47,274 nt of DNA from Rhodoplanes serenus (GTDB taxonomy: Bacteria; Pseudomonadota; Alphaproteobacteria; Rhizobiales; Xanthobacteraceae): the NCBI GenBank assembly GCA_945897515.1, contig CAMDFO010000033.1:1-47274 (forward strand), given 5' to 3'. The translations under genes were made by a program, and so were the position numbers. Positions 26,407 to 37,437 of this stretch are shown here, in pieces; the first letter of the stretch is position 1, and each line of letters opens with the position of its first letter. Below the pieces are notes generated by a model that was given only the letters and a program-made list of their open reading frames with translations, was not told the origin of the DNA and made no database searches.

Positions 26407-26600
26407 ACAAAACCGTTGTCGGCTTGTGACGCGCCGCCCTAGGCGACTCCGAGACATGCGCGACGACCAACGCCGACCACGCCAAATCGTGGCAACGAAA
26501 TGCTCTACCTGCTGCGGCGCGAGCAATCTTTGCGCATTCAACTTATGGCGGTGTCGTGGTAGCCTCCCTCGCTTTAGCTCTTTGGCAAAGGGAGGGGGAA

Positions 26601-26927
26601 ATGGTTGGCGCAAATCTGAACGGCGTATGGAAAGACAAACAGGGGGGATCGATCACCCTCACGCAGAGCGGTGACACGATCGTCGGGAAAGTCGTCGGCG
26701 GCGGGACTCACAGCGCGCTGAGGGGCACCTACAACGGGCACTGGTGCGGAACACATTACGATGGTCCCTACCAAAACGAAGAGGGCAACGTCCGCGGCAA
26801 GGGCACTTCCACGCTCAAAATATGCGGGCCCAATGAAATAGAGTTCGCAGGCTATGGCGAATGGCGTGATCTTAACGGCAACGTACTCGGACAGCAGTTC
26901 GGCACAATAATCTTCCGGCGCGCCTGA
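26601..26927 (+). CDS. Small beta-rich protein of unknown function
   Basis: 108 residues from ATG 26601, which has GGGAGGGGGAA directly upstream; a longer frame to 26556 has no such site. The sequence starts NLNGVWKDKQGGSITLTQSGD and continues as short alternating strands with many Gly, Asn and Thr, like lipocalin-type or single-sheet barrel domains that begin with G-x-W. No signal peptide is visible. Two cysteines are at WCGTHY and KICGP. Base composition is lower in GC than its neighbours, so recent acquisition is possible. It converges with acs (53-base gap). I do not recognise a named family. Confidence 0.7.
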   Translation: MVGANLNGVWKDKQGGSITLTQSGDTIVGKVVGGGTHSALRGTYNGHWCGTHYDGPYQNEEGNVRGKGTSTLKICGPNEIEFAGYGEWRDLNGNVLGQQFGTIIFRRA

Positions 26928-26980
26928 ACGAATCCAAGCGCCGTGCGGCTGTCGTATTCCGGTCCTGGCCGGCCGAACTG

Positions 26981-28945
<1,965 letters not shown>

Positions 28946-29007
28946 TGTATTCCTCCAGCCGCAACGCGATTTTTCGCGCCACGCGCGATCGCTGCTTTCT
29001 CATATCC

Positions 29008-29037
29008 ATTATGCGATGGCGCCCCAACGAGCGACAA
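29008..29037 (-). promoter_or_regulatory. Candidate sigma-70 type promoter of acs
   Basis: On the minus strand TTGTCG (29032-29037) and CATAAT (29008-29013) are separated by 18 bases, matching -35 and -10 boxes in four and five of six positions. Transcription would begin near 29000 and leave a leader of about 55 bases. Found by eye only. Confidence 0.35.
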
Positions 29038-29165
29038 GGCGGGCGGCGTGCCACTTTGGTCGACCGGCGGGGCGGTGGCTGCGACAAACTTGGCCGCCAT
29101 TCCTCGCGATGGCGGCTTGGAAACACCCGGCGGACGCGGGACAATAGCCCGGCAGGAGGCTGCAG

Positions 29166-30134
29166 ATGCCCGGTCCGATCCGCACTGTGCTCGCGACTGC
29201 TCTGGTCCTCGCCGCGGCCGTTGGCGCCGCAGCCGCGCAGACCTATCCCAACCGCCCGATCCGGCTGGTGGTGTCGTTCCCGCCCGGCGGCGCCGTCGAT
29301 GTGCTCGCGCGCACGATCGGGCAGCCGCTCGGCGAGCGGCTCGGCCAGACCGTCGTCGTGGACAACCGCCCCGGCTCCAACGGCAACCTGGCCGCCGAGA
29401 TCGCCGCCCGCTCGCGGCCTGACGGCTACACGCTGTTTCTGGGTTCCGACTCCCTGTTCGGGGTCAACCCGCACATCTATTCCAAGATGCCGGTCGATCC
29501 GATGAAGGATTTCGTGCCGGTCGCGAGCCTGATTTCGAACGTGCTTATTCTCGCTGCAAATCCAGCGGTCGTGCCGCCGAACGATCTTCCGGGCTTCATC
29601 GAGTTCGCGCGCCGGACGCCATTGTTCTACGCCTCGATCGGCAATGGCAGCATGCATCATCTCGCCATGGAGCTGTTGAAGCAGCGCGCCAAGGTCGATC
29701 TGACCCACGTGCCCTACAAGGGCGGCGGGCCGGCCGGCATCGCCGTGATGTCGGGCGAAAATGCCGTGATGTTCGGCGGCGGCTCGGTCCTCCCGCTGAT
29801 CAAGTCCGGCAGGCTGAAGGCGCTCGCGGTGAGCAGCAAGAATCGCTCGCCGGCACTGCCCGACCTGCCGACCATCGCCACCTTTTATCCTGGATACGAA
29901 GTCGCGATCTGGCAGGGCCTGTTCGCCCCGGTCGGCACGCCGCAAGCGATCGTCGAAAAGCTGCGCATCGAGGTGAACGCCGTGCTGGCGATGCCCGATG
30001 TCGGCAAGCGGCTGGTCGCCACCGGCGCCGGCGAGCCCGCGATCATGCCGTTCGAGGAATTCTCCGCGATGATCCGCCGCGAGAACGAGCACCTGGGCCA
30101 ACTGATCCGCAGCATCGGGTTGAAGGTCGAGTAG
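29166..30134 (+). CDS. Orphan Bug-family receptor, first of four in tandem
   Basis: 322 residues with a signal peptide ending AAA-QTY. The Bug blocks are present: FPPGGAVDVLARTIG, VVVDNRPGSNGNLAAE, DPMKDFVPVASL, and HVPYKGGGPAGIAVM. AGGAGG precedes the ATG. It binds a small carboxylate or related ligand in the periplasm (family knowledge). No TctA or TctB gene is adjacent. It shares IGNGSMHHLAME and the PPGG loop with the three that follow and is the most divergent of the four together with the fourth. The acs gene is divergent on its other side. Confidence 0.92.
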   Translation: MPGPIRTVLATALVLAAAVGAAAAQTYPNRPIRLVVSFPPGGAVDVLARTIGQPLGERLGQTVVVDNRPGSNGNLAAEIAARSRPDGYTLFLGSDSLFGVNPHIYSKMPVDPMKDFVPVASLISNVLILAANPAVVPPNDLPGFIEFARRTPLFYASIGNGSMHHLAMELLKQRAKVDLTHVPYKGGGPAGIAVMSGENAVMFGGGSVLPLIKSGRLKALAVSSKNRSPALPDLPTIATFYPGYEVAIWQGLFAPVGTPQAIVEKLRIEVNAVLAMPDVGKRLVATGAGEPAIMPFEEFSAMIRRENEHLGQLIRSIGLKVE

Positions 30135-30216
30135 GCGGCCGATTCGTCCCCGCTATTGCGTTTGGCGCCGCGACCCTGAAGACTCCGCCTCAGCAAACCG
30201 AATGCGGGGGCATCCG

Positions 30217-31185
30217 ATGAAGGGCTTGGCGCGTTTTGTTCTGGCTGCAGTCGGTCTCGTCGTCGGGACCACCGCCGCTCTGGCGCAATCCTATCCCAGC
30301 CGGCCGATCCGGCTCCTGGTTGGATTTCCGCCGGGCGGCGCAGCCGATTTGATCGCGCGACTGGTGGCGCAATCCGTGTCGGTCCGGCTTGGACAGCCGA
30401 TCGTCATCGATAACAGGCCCGGGTCCGGCTCCAACATGGCGGGCGACGCGGCCGCGAAATCCGCTCCCGACGGCTACACGCTGCTGCACGCGCCGGACAA
30501 TGTGTTCGTCATCAACCCGCATCTCTATGCCAAGATGCCGTTCGACCCGGGCAAGGACCTGGTGCCGATCGCGAGTCTGATCGCCAACCAATACGCGCTT
30601 GCCGTTCACCCCTCGGTGCCGGCCAAAAACATGAAGGAGTTCGTCGAAGGCCCCGGCCGCGCCACGCCTCCGCTGTTCTACGGCTCGATCGGCAACGGCA
30701 GCCCTCATCATCTTGCGATGGAGGTGCTGAAGCAGCATGCCAAGATCGATCTGACGCATGTTCCGTATCGCGGCGGCGGTCCGGCGGCCATCGCGATGCT
30801 CGCCGGCGACGTGTCGGCGATGTTCGGTGCGGCTGCGATCGTTCCGACCATTCAGTCGGGGAAATTCCGCGGGCTTGCGGTGACGGGAAAGACCCGCTGG
30901 GCGTCGCTGCCGGACCTGCCGACCATTCACGAGAGCTATCCCGGTTACGAGTTGACGGTCTGGCACGCGTGGTTCGCGCCCGCCGGCACCCCGCAGGCCA
31001 TTGTCGATCGTCTCCGCAAGGAGGTGAACGAGGTGCTGCGGGAGCCTGCCCTGATCGAGCGCTTGACCAAATCCGGTTCCGGAGAGCCCTACATCACAAC
31101 GCCGGAAGAATTTCAGGCAAAGATTCGCGGCGACTATGAGACCTACGGCAAGGTGATCAAGTCGCTTGGATTGCGGATCGAATAG
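30217..31185 (+). CDS. Orphan Bug-family receptor, second of four in tandem
   Basis: 322 residues from ATG 30217 (MKGLARFVLA); the in-frame ATG at 30202 is an alternative, but GGGGG lies well placed before the inner one. The signal peptide ends LAQ-SYP. Bug blocks are FPPGGAADLIARLV, IDNRPGSGSNMAG, DLVPIASL and HVPYRGGGPAAIAML. The sequence follows the third receptor almost line by line (AIVPTIQSG, WASLPDLPTIHE, YPGYE, SGSGEPYITTPEEF), so these two are the most recent duplicates. The gap to the first receptor is 82 bases and to the third 41 bases, consistent with one transcript. Confidence 0.92.
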   Translation: MKGLARFVLAAVGLVVGTTAALAQSYPSRPIRLLVGFPPGGAADLIARLVAQSVSVRLGQPIVIDNRPGSGSNMAGDAAAKSAPDGYTLLHAPDNVFVINPHLYAKMPFDPGKDLVPIASLIANQYALAVHPSVPAKNMKEFVEGPGRATPPLFYGSIGNGSPHHLAMEVLKQHAKIDLTHVPYRGGGPAAIAMLAGDVSAMFGAAAIVPTIQSGKFRGLAVTGKTRWASLPDLPTIHESYPGYELTVWHAWFAPAGTPQAIVDRLRKEVNEVLREPALIERLTKSGSGEPYITTPEEFQAKIRGDYETYGKVIKSLGLRIE

Positions 31186-31226
31186 AGCGGGTCCGCGCTG
31201 CCGGCCAAAGCCAGGGAGAACGCCTC

Positions 31227-32198
31227 ATGACCGGTTTGCTTCGGGTCGCGTTTGCCGCGGTGCTTGCGATATCGGCCACGGTTACGACCGCGCTCGCGCA
31301 GACCTATCCGAACCGGCCGATCCGGCTCCTGGTCGGAACTCCGCCCGGCGGCGCTGCCGATCTCACCGCGCGTTTGGTGGCGCAATCCATGTCGGTTCGG
31401 CTCGGCCAGCCGATCGTCATTGAGAACAAGCCCGGCGCCGGCTTCAACCTGTCAGGCGAAGCAGCCGCGAGATCCGCTCCGGATGGATACACGCTGTTGC
31501 ATACACCGGAACATATGGTGGTCATCAATCCGCACGCCTATGCGAAGATGTCGTTCGATCCGCTCAAGGATCTGGTGCCGATCGCGAGCCTGGTCTCCAA
31601 TCAGTACGCGCTTGCGGTTCATCCTTCGGTGAAGGCGAACAACTTGAAGGAGTTCGTCGAAGGGCCTGGTCGCGCCCAGCCGCCGCTGTTCTACGCCTCG
31701 ATCGGCAACGGCAGCCCGCATCACCTGATGTTCGAGATGCTGAAGCAACACGCCAGGTTCGATCTCACGCACGTTCCCTATCGCGGCGGCGGCCCGGCCG
31801 CGAATGCGATGCTCGCCGGCGACGTGTCCGCGATGTTCGGCGCGGCTTCGATCGTTCCGACCATTCAGTCAGGACGATTTCGCGGACTGGCGGTGTCGGG
31901 CAACACCCGCTGGGCATCGCTGCCGGACCTGCCGACCGTGCACGAAACCTATCCGGGCTATGACATGAGGGTCTGGCATGCCTGGTTCGCGCCGGCCGGC
32001 ACCCCGCAGGCCATCATCGATCGCCTGCGCACGGAGCTGAACGAGGTGCTGCGCGAACCCGCGGTGGTGGAACGACTGGTCAAGTCCGGTTCCGGTGAGC
32101 CCTACATCACCACACCGGAAGAGTTTCAGGCGCGAATGAGCAGCGACTACGAGAAGCTCGGCAAGGTCATCAAGTCGCTCGGAATGCGGATTGAATAA
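31227..32198 (+). CDS. Orphan Bug-family receptor, third of four in tandem
   Basis: 323 residues. GGGAG precedes the ATG and the signal peptide ends ALAQ-TYP. Bug blocks are TPPGGAADLTARLV, IENKPGAGFNLSG, DLVPIASLVSNQYAL and HVPYRGGGPAANAML. It differs from the second receptor mainly around the ligand loops near residues 60-90 (TPEHMVVINPHAY against APDNVFVINPHLY) and in a MFEM for AMEV change, so ligand preference may have shifted while the scaffold stayed. No permease is near. Confidence 0.92.
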   Translation: MTGLLRVAFAAVLAISATVTTALAQTYPNRPIRLLVGTPPGGAADLTARLVAQSMSVRLGQPIVIENKPGAGFNLSGEAAARSAPDGYTLLHTPEHMVVINPHAYAKMSFDPLKDLVPIASLVSNQYALAVHPSVKANNLKEFVEGPGRAQPPLFYASIGNGSPHHLMFEMLKQHARFDLTHVPYRGGGPAANAMLAGDVSAMFGAASIVPTIQSGRFRGLAVSGNTRWASLPDLPTVHETYPGYDMRVWHAWFAPAGTPQAIIDRLRTELNEVLREPAVVERLVKSGSGEPYITTPEEFQARMSSDYEKLGKVIKSLGMRIE

Positions 32199-32246
32199 GC
32201 CGAGCCACACGCCCACGCCGCAGATGAGTGTTATGGGAGGAAGTCG

Positions 32247-33221
32247 ATGACACGTTCGCTTCGCATCGCGCTTGCCGCAGTGCTCGCGATATCCGCCGCC
32301 GTCACGACCGCCGCTGCGCAGACCTACCCGAACCGGCCGATCCGCATGTTCGTCGGCTTTCCGCCGGGTGGCAGCGCCGACATTGTTGCGCGCCTGGTCG
32401 CCAACGCGCTGTCGATCCGCCTCGGCCAGCCCATCGTGATCGAGAACCGGGGCGGCGCCGGCGGCAACCTCGCCGCCGCCGAGGTCGCAAGGTTGACCCC
32501 GGACGGCTACACGCTGATGCACGGGCCGGACAACCTGTTCCTCGCCAATCCGCACATCTACGGCAGCAAGATGCCGCTCGATCCGCTCACCGACCTGGTG
32601 CCGGTGGCGAGCCTGGCCGCCAACCAGTTGATCCTCGGGGTGCATCCTGCGGTGAAGGCCGACACCATGCAGGAGTTTACGGAGCTGGCGCGCAAGACCA
32701 ATCCGCCGCTGTTCTACGCCTCGATCGGCAACGGCAGCATGCACCACATGGCAATGGAGATGCTCAAGCAACATCTCAAGTTCGACCTGGTTCACGTGCC
32801 GTATCGCGGCGGCGGGCCGGCCGGCGCCGCGCTGCTGGCCGGCGATATCCAGGCGATGTTCGGGGGCGGCTCGCTGGTGCCGACGATCACTTCCGGCCGG
32901 GTGCGCGCGCTCGCCACCAGCGGGGCAAAGCGTTCGCCGCTGCTGCCCAACCTGCCGACCATCGGTGAAATCTATCCCGGCTACGAGGTGCTGATCTGGC
33001 ACGGCATGTTCGCGCCGGTCGGCGTCCCGCAGCCGATCCTGGACCGGCTGCGCAAGGAGATCACCGAGGTGCTCAAGCAACCCGACTTGGCCGAGCGCCT
33101 GACCAAGTCGGGCTCCGGCGAGCCCTATTTCACCACGCCCGAGGAGTTCGCTGCGCGCGTGCGCGGCGATAACGAGAAGTTCGGCAAGGTGATTCGGACG
33201 CTGGGAATCAAGATTGAGTAG
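32247..33221 (+). CDS. Orphan Bug-family receptor, fourth of four in tandem
   Basis: 324 residues. GGAGG lies before the ATG, and the signal peptide ends AAAQ-TYP. Bug blocks are FPPGGSADIVARLV, IENRGGAGGNLAAAE, DLVPVASLAANQLIL and HVPYRGGGPAGAALL. It shares GSKMPLDPLTD, a two-residue longer version of the KMPFDP loop in the others. Like the first it has the IGNGSMHHMAME motif, so first and fourth group together and second and third group together. A paired palindrome begins 50 bases after its stop and closes the array. Confidence 0.92.
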   Translation: MTRSLRIALAAVLAISAAVTTAAAQTYPNRPIRMFVGFPPGGSADIVARLVANALSIRLGQPIVIENRGGAGGNLAAAEVARLTPDGYTLMHGPDNLFLANPHIYGSKMPLDPLTDLVPVASLAANQLILGVHPAVKADTMQEFTELARKTNPPLFYASIGNGSMHHMAMEMLKQHLKFDLVHVPYRGGGPAGAALLAGDIQAMFGGGSLVPTITSGRVRALATSGAKRSPLLPNLPTIGEIYPGYEVLIWHGMFAPVGVPQPILDRLRKEITEVLKQPDLAERLTKSGSGEPYFTTPEEFAARVRGDNEKFGKVIRTLGIKIE

Positions 33222-33270
33222 AGGCGCGGTTCGCTTCTTCAATCGCGGGTGTCTTCGACACACCACCGCT

Positions 33271-33380
33271 GTCATGCCCGGGCTTGACCCGGGCATCCAT
33301 ACGCTGGTGCGGCGAGGATGTTCGTACGAGTGAGCTTGCGGAGCGCGCTTATGGATCGCCGGGTCAAGCCCGGCGATGAC
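33271..33380. repeat. Paired palindromic intergenic repeat, copy 6
   Basis: Left arm 33271-33300 (hairpin GCCCGGG / CCCGGGC) and right arm 33351-33380 (TCGCCGGG / CCCGGCGA), ends GTCATG and GATGAC. The spacer is 50 bases, the longest of the simple copies. The eleven bases after the right arm, AGCGGAGTGTG, also follow the right arm of the GIY-YIG copy at 18362, so the conserved unit extends past the arm there. Confidence 0.88.
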
Positions 33381-33421
33381 AGCGGAGTGTGCGGCCTGAG
33401 CCGCGTTGCTAACTCAAATCC

Positions 33422-33850
33422 TTACTGCCCCATCCCGCCGATGATCGCGCCCATGATCAGCAGCACGCCGAGCCAGTGCGCGGCGTCGATCACCGTCAGC
33501 ATCGGCTTGCGCCAGGTGTAGGCATTGTTCACCGCCATCGTGGTCAGTACGAAGCCGAACCAGATGAACGCGCCGGAGATCATGCCCGCGCGCAACGTGA
33601 ACAGCTTGAGATGGACCATGATGCCGTAGAGCACCCAGGCCATCACCAGCTCGGCGAAGAACGACAGGACGAACGGCACCATCCCGCCGATGCGGCCGAC
33701 CTTGGCGGCCTGCTCCTGCTTGAATTCTTCCATGGTCTTGCCGAGCGCGGCGACCCACGGTTTGGCGAGCGTGCCGTAGTAGGCCGCGCCGAAAAACCAC
33801 GCGACCACGGCGGACAGAAGGATCGACAGATAATTGATGTTGGCGCTCAT
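33422..33850 (-). CDS. DUF1761 membrane protein
   Basis: 142 residues with four hydrophobic segments at about 7-27, 55-76, 84-103 and 120-138. The opening INYLSILLSAVVAWFFGAAYYG and the following LAKPWVAALGKT are hallmarks of DUF1761, a small membrane family of unknown function. It comes 10 bases after the EVE-domain gene on the same strand, so the two are probably one transcription unit. No functional residue can be named. Confidence 0.88.
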   Translation of the reverse strand: MSANINYLSILLSAVVAWFFGAAYYGTLAKPWVAALGKTMEEFKQEQAAKVGRIGGMVPFVLSFFAELVMAWVLYGIMVHLKLFTLRAGMISGAFIWFGFVLTTMAVNNAYTWRKPMLTVIDAAHWLGVLLIMGAIIGGMGQ

Positions 33851-33860
33851 CGCCGGTTCC

Positions 33861-34280
33861 TTATTTCACGCCGCCCATCTTGCAGACCAGCTTCCACTCG
33901 TCCGCCGTCACCGGCTGCACCGACAACCGTGAGTATTTGATCAGCGCCATATCCTTGAGCTTCGGCTCGGCCTTGACGTCCTGCAGCGTCACCGGCTTGG
34001 CAAGCGGCTCCCGCGCCGCGAAATCGACCACCACCCAGGGCTCGCCCTTCGGGCCGGTCGGGTCGGGATGGCTTTCCTTCACCACCTCGACGATGCCGAC
34101 GATCTCCTTGCCGACGTTGGAATGATAGAAGAACGCGCGGTCGCCCTTCTTCATCTTCTCCAGGTTCTGCTTGGCGGTGTGGTTGCGCACGCCGGACCAT
34201 TCGGTGCCCTTGGCGCCGGCCTTGACCTGCATATCCCACGACCAGGAATCGGGTTCGGACTTCACCAGCCAGTAGGCCAT
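33861..34280 (-). CDS. EVE domain protein
   Basis: 139 residues, a single EVE domain (PUA-like fold). It begins MAYWLVKSEPDSWSWD, continues with WSGVRNHTAKQNLEKMKKGDRAFFYHS, and ends in a DEWKLVC block, which are the usual family landmarks. The aromatic-lined pocket of EVE domains binds modified bases in DNA or RNA in characterised members. Here it lies downstream of tsaD and gpsA, with DUF1761 after it. The link with tsaD (t6A tRNA modification) is suggestive only, because a palindromic repeat separates them. Confidence 0.92.
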   Translation of the reverse strand: MAYWLVKSEPDSWSWDMQVKAGAKGTEWSGVRNHTAKQNLEKMKKGDRAFFYHSNVGKEIVGIVEVVKESHPDPTGPKGEPWVVVDFAAREPLAKPVTLQDVKAEPKLKDMALIKYSRLSVQPVTADEWKLVCKMGGVK

Positions 34281-34314
34281 CTCATTTCTCCCACTTTCGC
34301 CCCCACATTATTCT

Positions 34315-34402
34315 GTCATCGCCGGGCTTGTCCCGGCGATCTCGATGAGTTGAGCACAGTGCCCTATGAATCGAGATGGCCGGGACAAGCCCGGCCATGA
34401 CG
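34315..34402. repeat. Paired palindromic intergenic repeat, copy 7
   Basis: Left arm 34315-34344 (hairpin TCGCCGGG / CCCGGCGA) and right arm 34371-34402 (GGCCGGG / CCCGGCC), ends GTCATC and CATGACG. The inner ends TCTCGA and TCGAGA replace the usual ATCCA pair, yet still complement each other. It fills the gap between the EVE gene and gpsA. Confidence 0.88.
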
Positions 34403-34410
34403 GGGAGAGT

Positions 34411-35394
34411 TTACTCCTCCTTGAAAGGCCGCGTCAGCAAAGACTCTATTGCCGCGTCGACACTCAAGCTGCCGTCGAGCGCGGCGGCAACGGCGGCGGC
34501 GATCGGCATGTCGACGCCCCGCGCCCGCGCCATCTCGACCAGCGCCGGCGCGGTGAATGCGCCTTCGGCGAGCTTGCCGTGTGGCGCTTCGTCGATCTTC
34601 TCGCCCCGGCCCAATGCCACGCCGAACGAAAAATTGCGCGACTGCGGCGTCGAGCAACTCAGCACGAGATCCCCCAGCCCGGAAAGTCCGGTCAGCGTCT
34701 CCGATCGCGCACCAAACGCCCGGCCGAACCGGACCAACTCCGCAAATCCGCGCGTCGTCAGCGCTGCGGCCGCGCTCGCACCAAGCCCGCGGCCGGCGAC
34801 GATGCCGGCCGCGATGGCGAGCACGTTCTTGGCCGCGCCGCCGATTTCGACGCCGCGCACGTCGGTCGAATGATAGGGACGGAACGTCGCCGAGCCGAGC
34901 GCCTGCGCCAGCCGGTCGGACAGGTCGAGGTCCTTCGCCGCGAGCGTTACCGCGGTCGGCAGGCCGCGCGCCACGTCGCTGGCGAAGCTCGGGCCGGAGA
35001 GGATCGCGGGCAGCGCGGTCTGCGCGCATTCCGCGATCACCTCGGTCATGAACTTGTGGCTGCCGCGCTCGATGCCCTTGGCGCAGGCGACCAGTGGCGT
35101 GCCGGAGGGCGCGATCTGATCGATGGCGCTCGCAACTTCGCGCAATGCCTGCGCCGGCACGACCAGCAGCACCGCGTCAGCGCGCTCGGCCGCGGCAGCG
35201 ATATCGCCGGTGACCTCGATACCCTCGGCCAGCTTGATGCCGGGCAGCCGCGCGCTCTCGCGCGACTTCGCCAAGGCGGCGGCGCTGGCGTCGCGCGTCC
35301 ACAACGTTACGGTCCGGCCGGCGCGAGCCGTCACGTTGGCGAGCGCGATGCCCCAGGCGCCGGCACCGAACACGGCGATGCGCTCGAAGCTCAT
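34411..35394 (-). CDS. gpsA: NAD(P)-dependent glycerol-3-phosphate dehydrogenase
   Basis: 327 residues from ATG 35394; the frame is open far upstream, but that part is antisense to tsaD. It makes sn-glycerol 3-phosphate from dihydroxyacetone phosphate for phospholipids, in the cytosol. The dinucleotide loop is FGAGAWG (9-15), CAKGIE and LSGPSFA follow, and the catalytic K189 is in [13 protein letters not shown]. The substrate-binding part with GLSGLGDL is complete. Its ATG overlaps the tsaD stop as ATGA, a sign of translational coupling; tsaD-gpsA is an old pairing in alphaproteobacteria. Confidence 0.97.
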   Translation of the reverse strand: MSFERIAVFGAGAWGIALANVTARAGRTVTLWTRDASAAALAKSRESARLPGIKLAEGIEVTGDIAAAAERADAVLLVVPAQALREVASAIDQIAPSGTPLVACAKGIERGSHKFMTEVIAECAQTALPAILSGPSFASDVARGLPTAVTLAAKDLDLSDRLAQALGSATFRPYHSTDVRGVEIGGAAKNVLAIAAGIVAGRGLGASAAAALTTRGFAELVRFGRAFGARSETLTGLSGLGDLVLSCSTPQSRNFSFGVALGRGEKIDEAPHGKLAEGAFTAPALVEMARARGVDMPIAAAVAAALDGSLSVDAAIESLLTRPFKEE

Positions 35395-36467
35395 GACTTC
35401 ATCCGCAGATAGGAATGCTGTTCGGGTCTCGCGCCGGTGACGTCTTCCAGCGACCAGCGTGCCCGCGGCGCGACGTCCAGCGGATCGACAAGGCCGTGGG
35501 CCAGCCGCTCGGCGCCGGCCCAGGCGATCATCGCGCCGTTGTCGGTGCACAGGATCGGCGGCGGCACCACCAGCACGGTCCCGCCTTCGAAGGCGAGCCG
35601 GTGCAGCACCTTGCGGATCGCCTGATTGGCGGCGACGCCGCCGGCGGCGACCAGCGCGTTCGGCGGTCCATAGCGTTCGCGGAAAATCTTCAAGCCGGCG
35701 CGCAGCCGGTCGAGCACTACGTCCACCACCGACTGCTGGAACGACGCGCAAAGATCGGCCACGTCCTGATCGGTGAGCGGGGCGATCTTTTCGGCTTCGA
35801 GCCGCAGCGCGGTTTTCAGTCCCGACAGCGAGAAGTCGGCCTCCGGCCGGCCGTGCATCGGCCGCGGCAGCAGGAAGCGAACCGGGTTTCCGCGCAAGGC
35901 TTCCTGCTCGACCTGCGGTCCGCCCGGATAACCGAGACCCAACAGCTTGGCGGTCTTGTCGAACGCCTCGCCGATGGCGTCGTCGAGCGTGGTGCCGAGC
36001 CGGACATAATCGCCGACGCCGCGCACCGCCACGATCTGGGTGTGACCGCCAGACGCAAGGAACAGGCAATAGGGAAACGGCACCGCGTCGGTCAGACGCG
36101 GGGTGAGCGCGTGCGCCTCCAGGTGGTTGACGGCGATCAGCGGCTTGGCGCTGACCAGCGCGATCGCCTTGGCGGTGGTGAGGCCGACGATCACGCCGCC
36201 GATCAGGCCCGGACCGGCCGCCGCCGCGATGCCGTCGATGGTGTCGAAGGTCTTGCCGGCGTCCGCCATCGCCTTGCCGATGATGCGGTCGAGCGCCTCG
36301 ACATGGGCGCGCGCGGCGATTTCCGGGACAACGCCGCCGAACGCCGCGTGCTCATTGACCTGCGACAGGATGATGTTGGACAGAATCTTGCCCGGCCCGG
36401 CGTCGTGGCGCTCGACAACGGCCGCCGCGGTCTCGTCGCATGTGGTCTCGATTCCGAGTACAACCAT
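35391..36467 (-). CDS. tsaD: tRNA N6-adenosine threonylcarbamoyltransferase
   Basis: 358 residues, full length. It transfers the threonylcarbamoyl group to A37 of tRNAs that read ANN codons, with TsaB and TsaE. The opening [16 protein letters not shown] is the ASKHA nucleotide-fold start, the metal-binding HxxxH is H115-LEA-H119, and GLGYPGG and [12 protein letters not shown] lie in the second half. It is divergent from hemC with only 30 bases between starts, so the two promoters must overlap each other or the coding ends. gpsA follows with a 4-base overlap. Confidence 0.97.
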   Translation of the reverse strand: MVVLGIETTCDETAAAVVERHDAGPGKILSNIILSQVNEHAAFGGVVPEIAARAHVEALDRIIGKAMADAGKTFDTIDGIAAAAGPGLIGGVIVGLTTAKAIALVSAKPLIAVNHLEAHALTPRLTDAVPFPYCLFLASGGHTQIVAVRGVGDYVRLGTTLDDAIGEAFDKTAKLLGLGYPGGPQVEQEALRGNPVRFLLPRPMHGRPEADFSLSGLKTALRLEAEKIAPLTDQDVADLCASFQQSVVDVVLDRLRAGLKIFRERYGPPNALVAAGGVAANQAIRKVLHRLAFEGGTVLVVPPPILCTDNGAMIAWAGAERLAHGLVDPLDVAPRARWSLEDVTGARPEQHSYLRMKS

Positions 36468-36497
36468 CGTGCTTACGGCCTACCACTGCGAGGTTCA

Positions 36498-37436
36498 GTG
36501 TCGCAACCCTTGGACGGAACAGCAATCCTGCGGCTCGGCACGCGCGGCAGCCCGCTTGCGCTGGCCCAGGCGCATATGGTGCGCGCCGCGCTCGCGGATG
36601 CGCACGGGTTCGCTGTGGATCGAGTCGAAATCGTGGTGATCCGCACCACCGGCGACCGCATCCAGGATCGGCCGCTCGCCGAAGCCGGCGGCAAGGGCCT
36701 GTTCACCAAGGAGATCGAGGAGGCGCTGATCGCCGGGCAGATCGATTTCGCGGTGCATTCGTCCAAGGACATGCCGACGCTGCTGCCCGACGGGCTCGTG
36801 CTGTCGGCGTTCCTGCCGCGCGAGGACGCCCGCGACGCATTCGTCAGCCGCAAGGCGCGCTCGCTCGACGAACTGCCGCGCGGCGCGGTGGTGGGCACGG
36901 TTTCGCTGCGCCGGCAGGCGCAGGTGCTGCGCAAGCGGTCCGACCTCCGGATCGTGACCCTGCGGGGTAATGTTGAAACGCGGCTGCGCAAGCTGGACGA
37001 GGGTGTTGCCGACGCCACGTTGCTGGCGCTGGCAGGACTGAAACGTCTCGGGCTGACGGATGCGGTGACAGCCATCCTCGATACCGACGATTTTCTGCCG
37101 GCGGTTGGGCAGGGCGCCATCGGCATCGAGACCCGTGCCGACGATGCGCGGACCCGGTCGCTACTCAATGCGATCAACCATCCCGATACGGCCACGGCGC
37201 TGGCGGCCGAGCGGGCGTTCCTCGCGGTGCTCGACGGCTCGTGCCGGACGCCGATCGGCGGTCATGCGACGGTGGCGTCAGGCACGCTGAATTTCCGCGG
37301 CATAGTGGTGAAGCCCGACGGCAGCGAAGCGTTCGAGACCGCGCGCAGCGGCGCGGTCGCCGACGCGGAGGCGCTCGGCTCCGACGCCGGGCGCGAATTG
37401 AAGGGCCGCGCCGGCCCCGATTTCTTTTCGCACTGA
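36498..37436 (+). CDS. hemC: Hydroxymethylbilane synthase (porphobilinogen deaminase)
   Basis: 312 residues from GTG 36498 (VSQPLDGTAILRLGTRG), which has GAGG four bases upstream; the open frame extends back to 35415, but this is antisense to tsaD. It joins four porphobilinogen units to hydroxymethylbilane in the heme pathway. The opening LRLGTRGSPLALAQA, HSSKDMP with D91, and the cofactor cysteine C249 in LDGSCRTPIGG are present. hemD starts one base after its stop, and the Mic60- and HemY-like genes follow, so a four-gene operon is likely. Confidence 0.96.
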   Translation: MSQPLDGTAILRLGTRGSPLALAQAHMVRAALADAHGFAVDRVEIVVIRTTGDRIQDRPLAEAGGKGLFTKEIEEALIAGQIDFAVHSSKDMPTLLPDGLVLSAFLPREDARDAFVSRKARSLDELPRGAVVGTVSLRRQAQVLRKRSDLRIVTLRGNVETRLRKLDEGVADATLLALAGLKRLGLTDAVTAILDTDDFLPAVGQGAIGIETRADDARTRSLLNAINHPDTATALAAERAFLAVLDGSCRTPIGGHATVASGTLNFRGIVVKPDGSEAFETARSGAVADAEALGSDAGRELKGRAGPDFFSH

Positions 37437-37437
37437 C

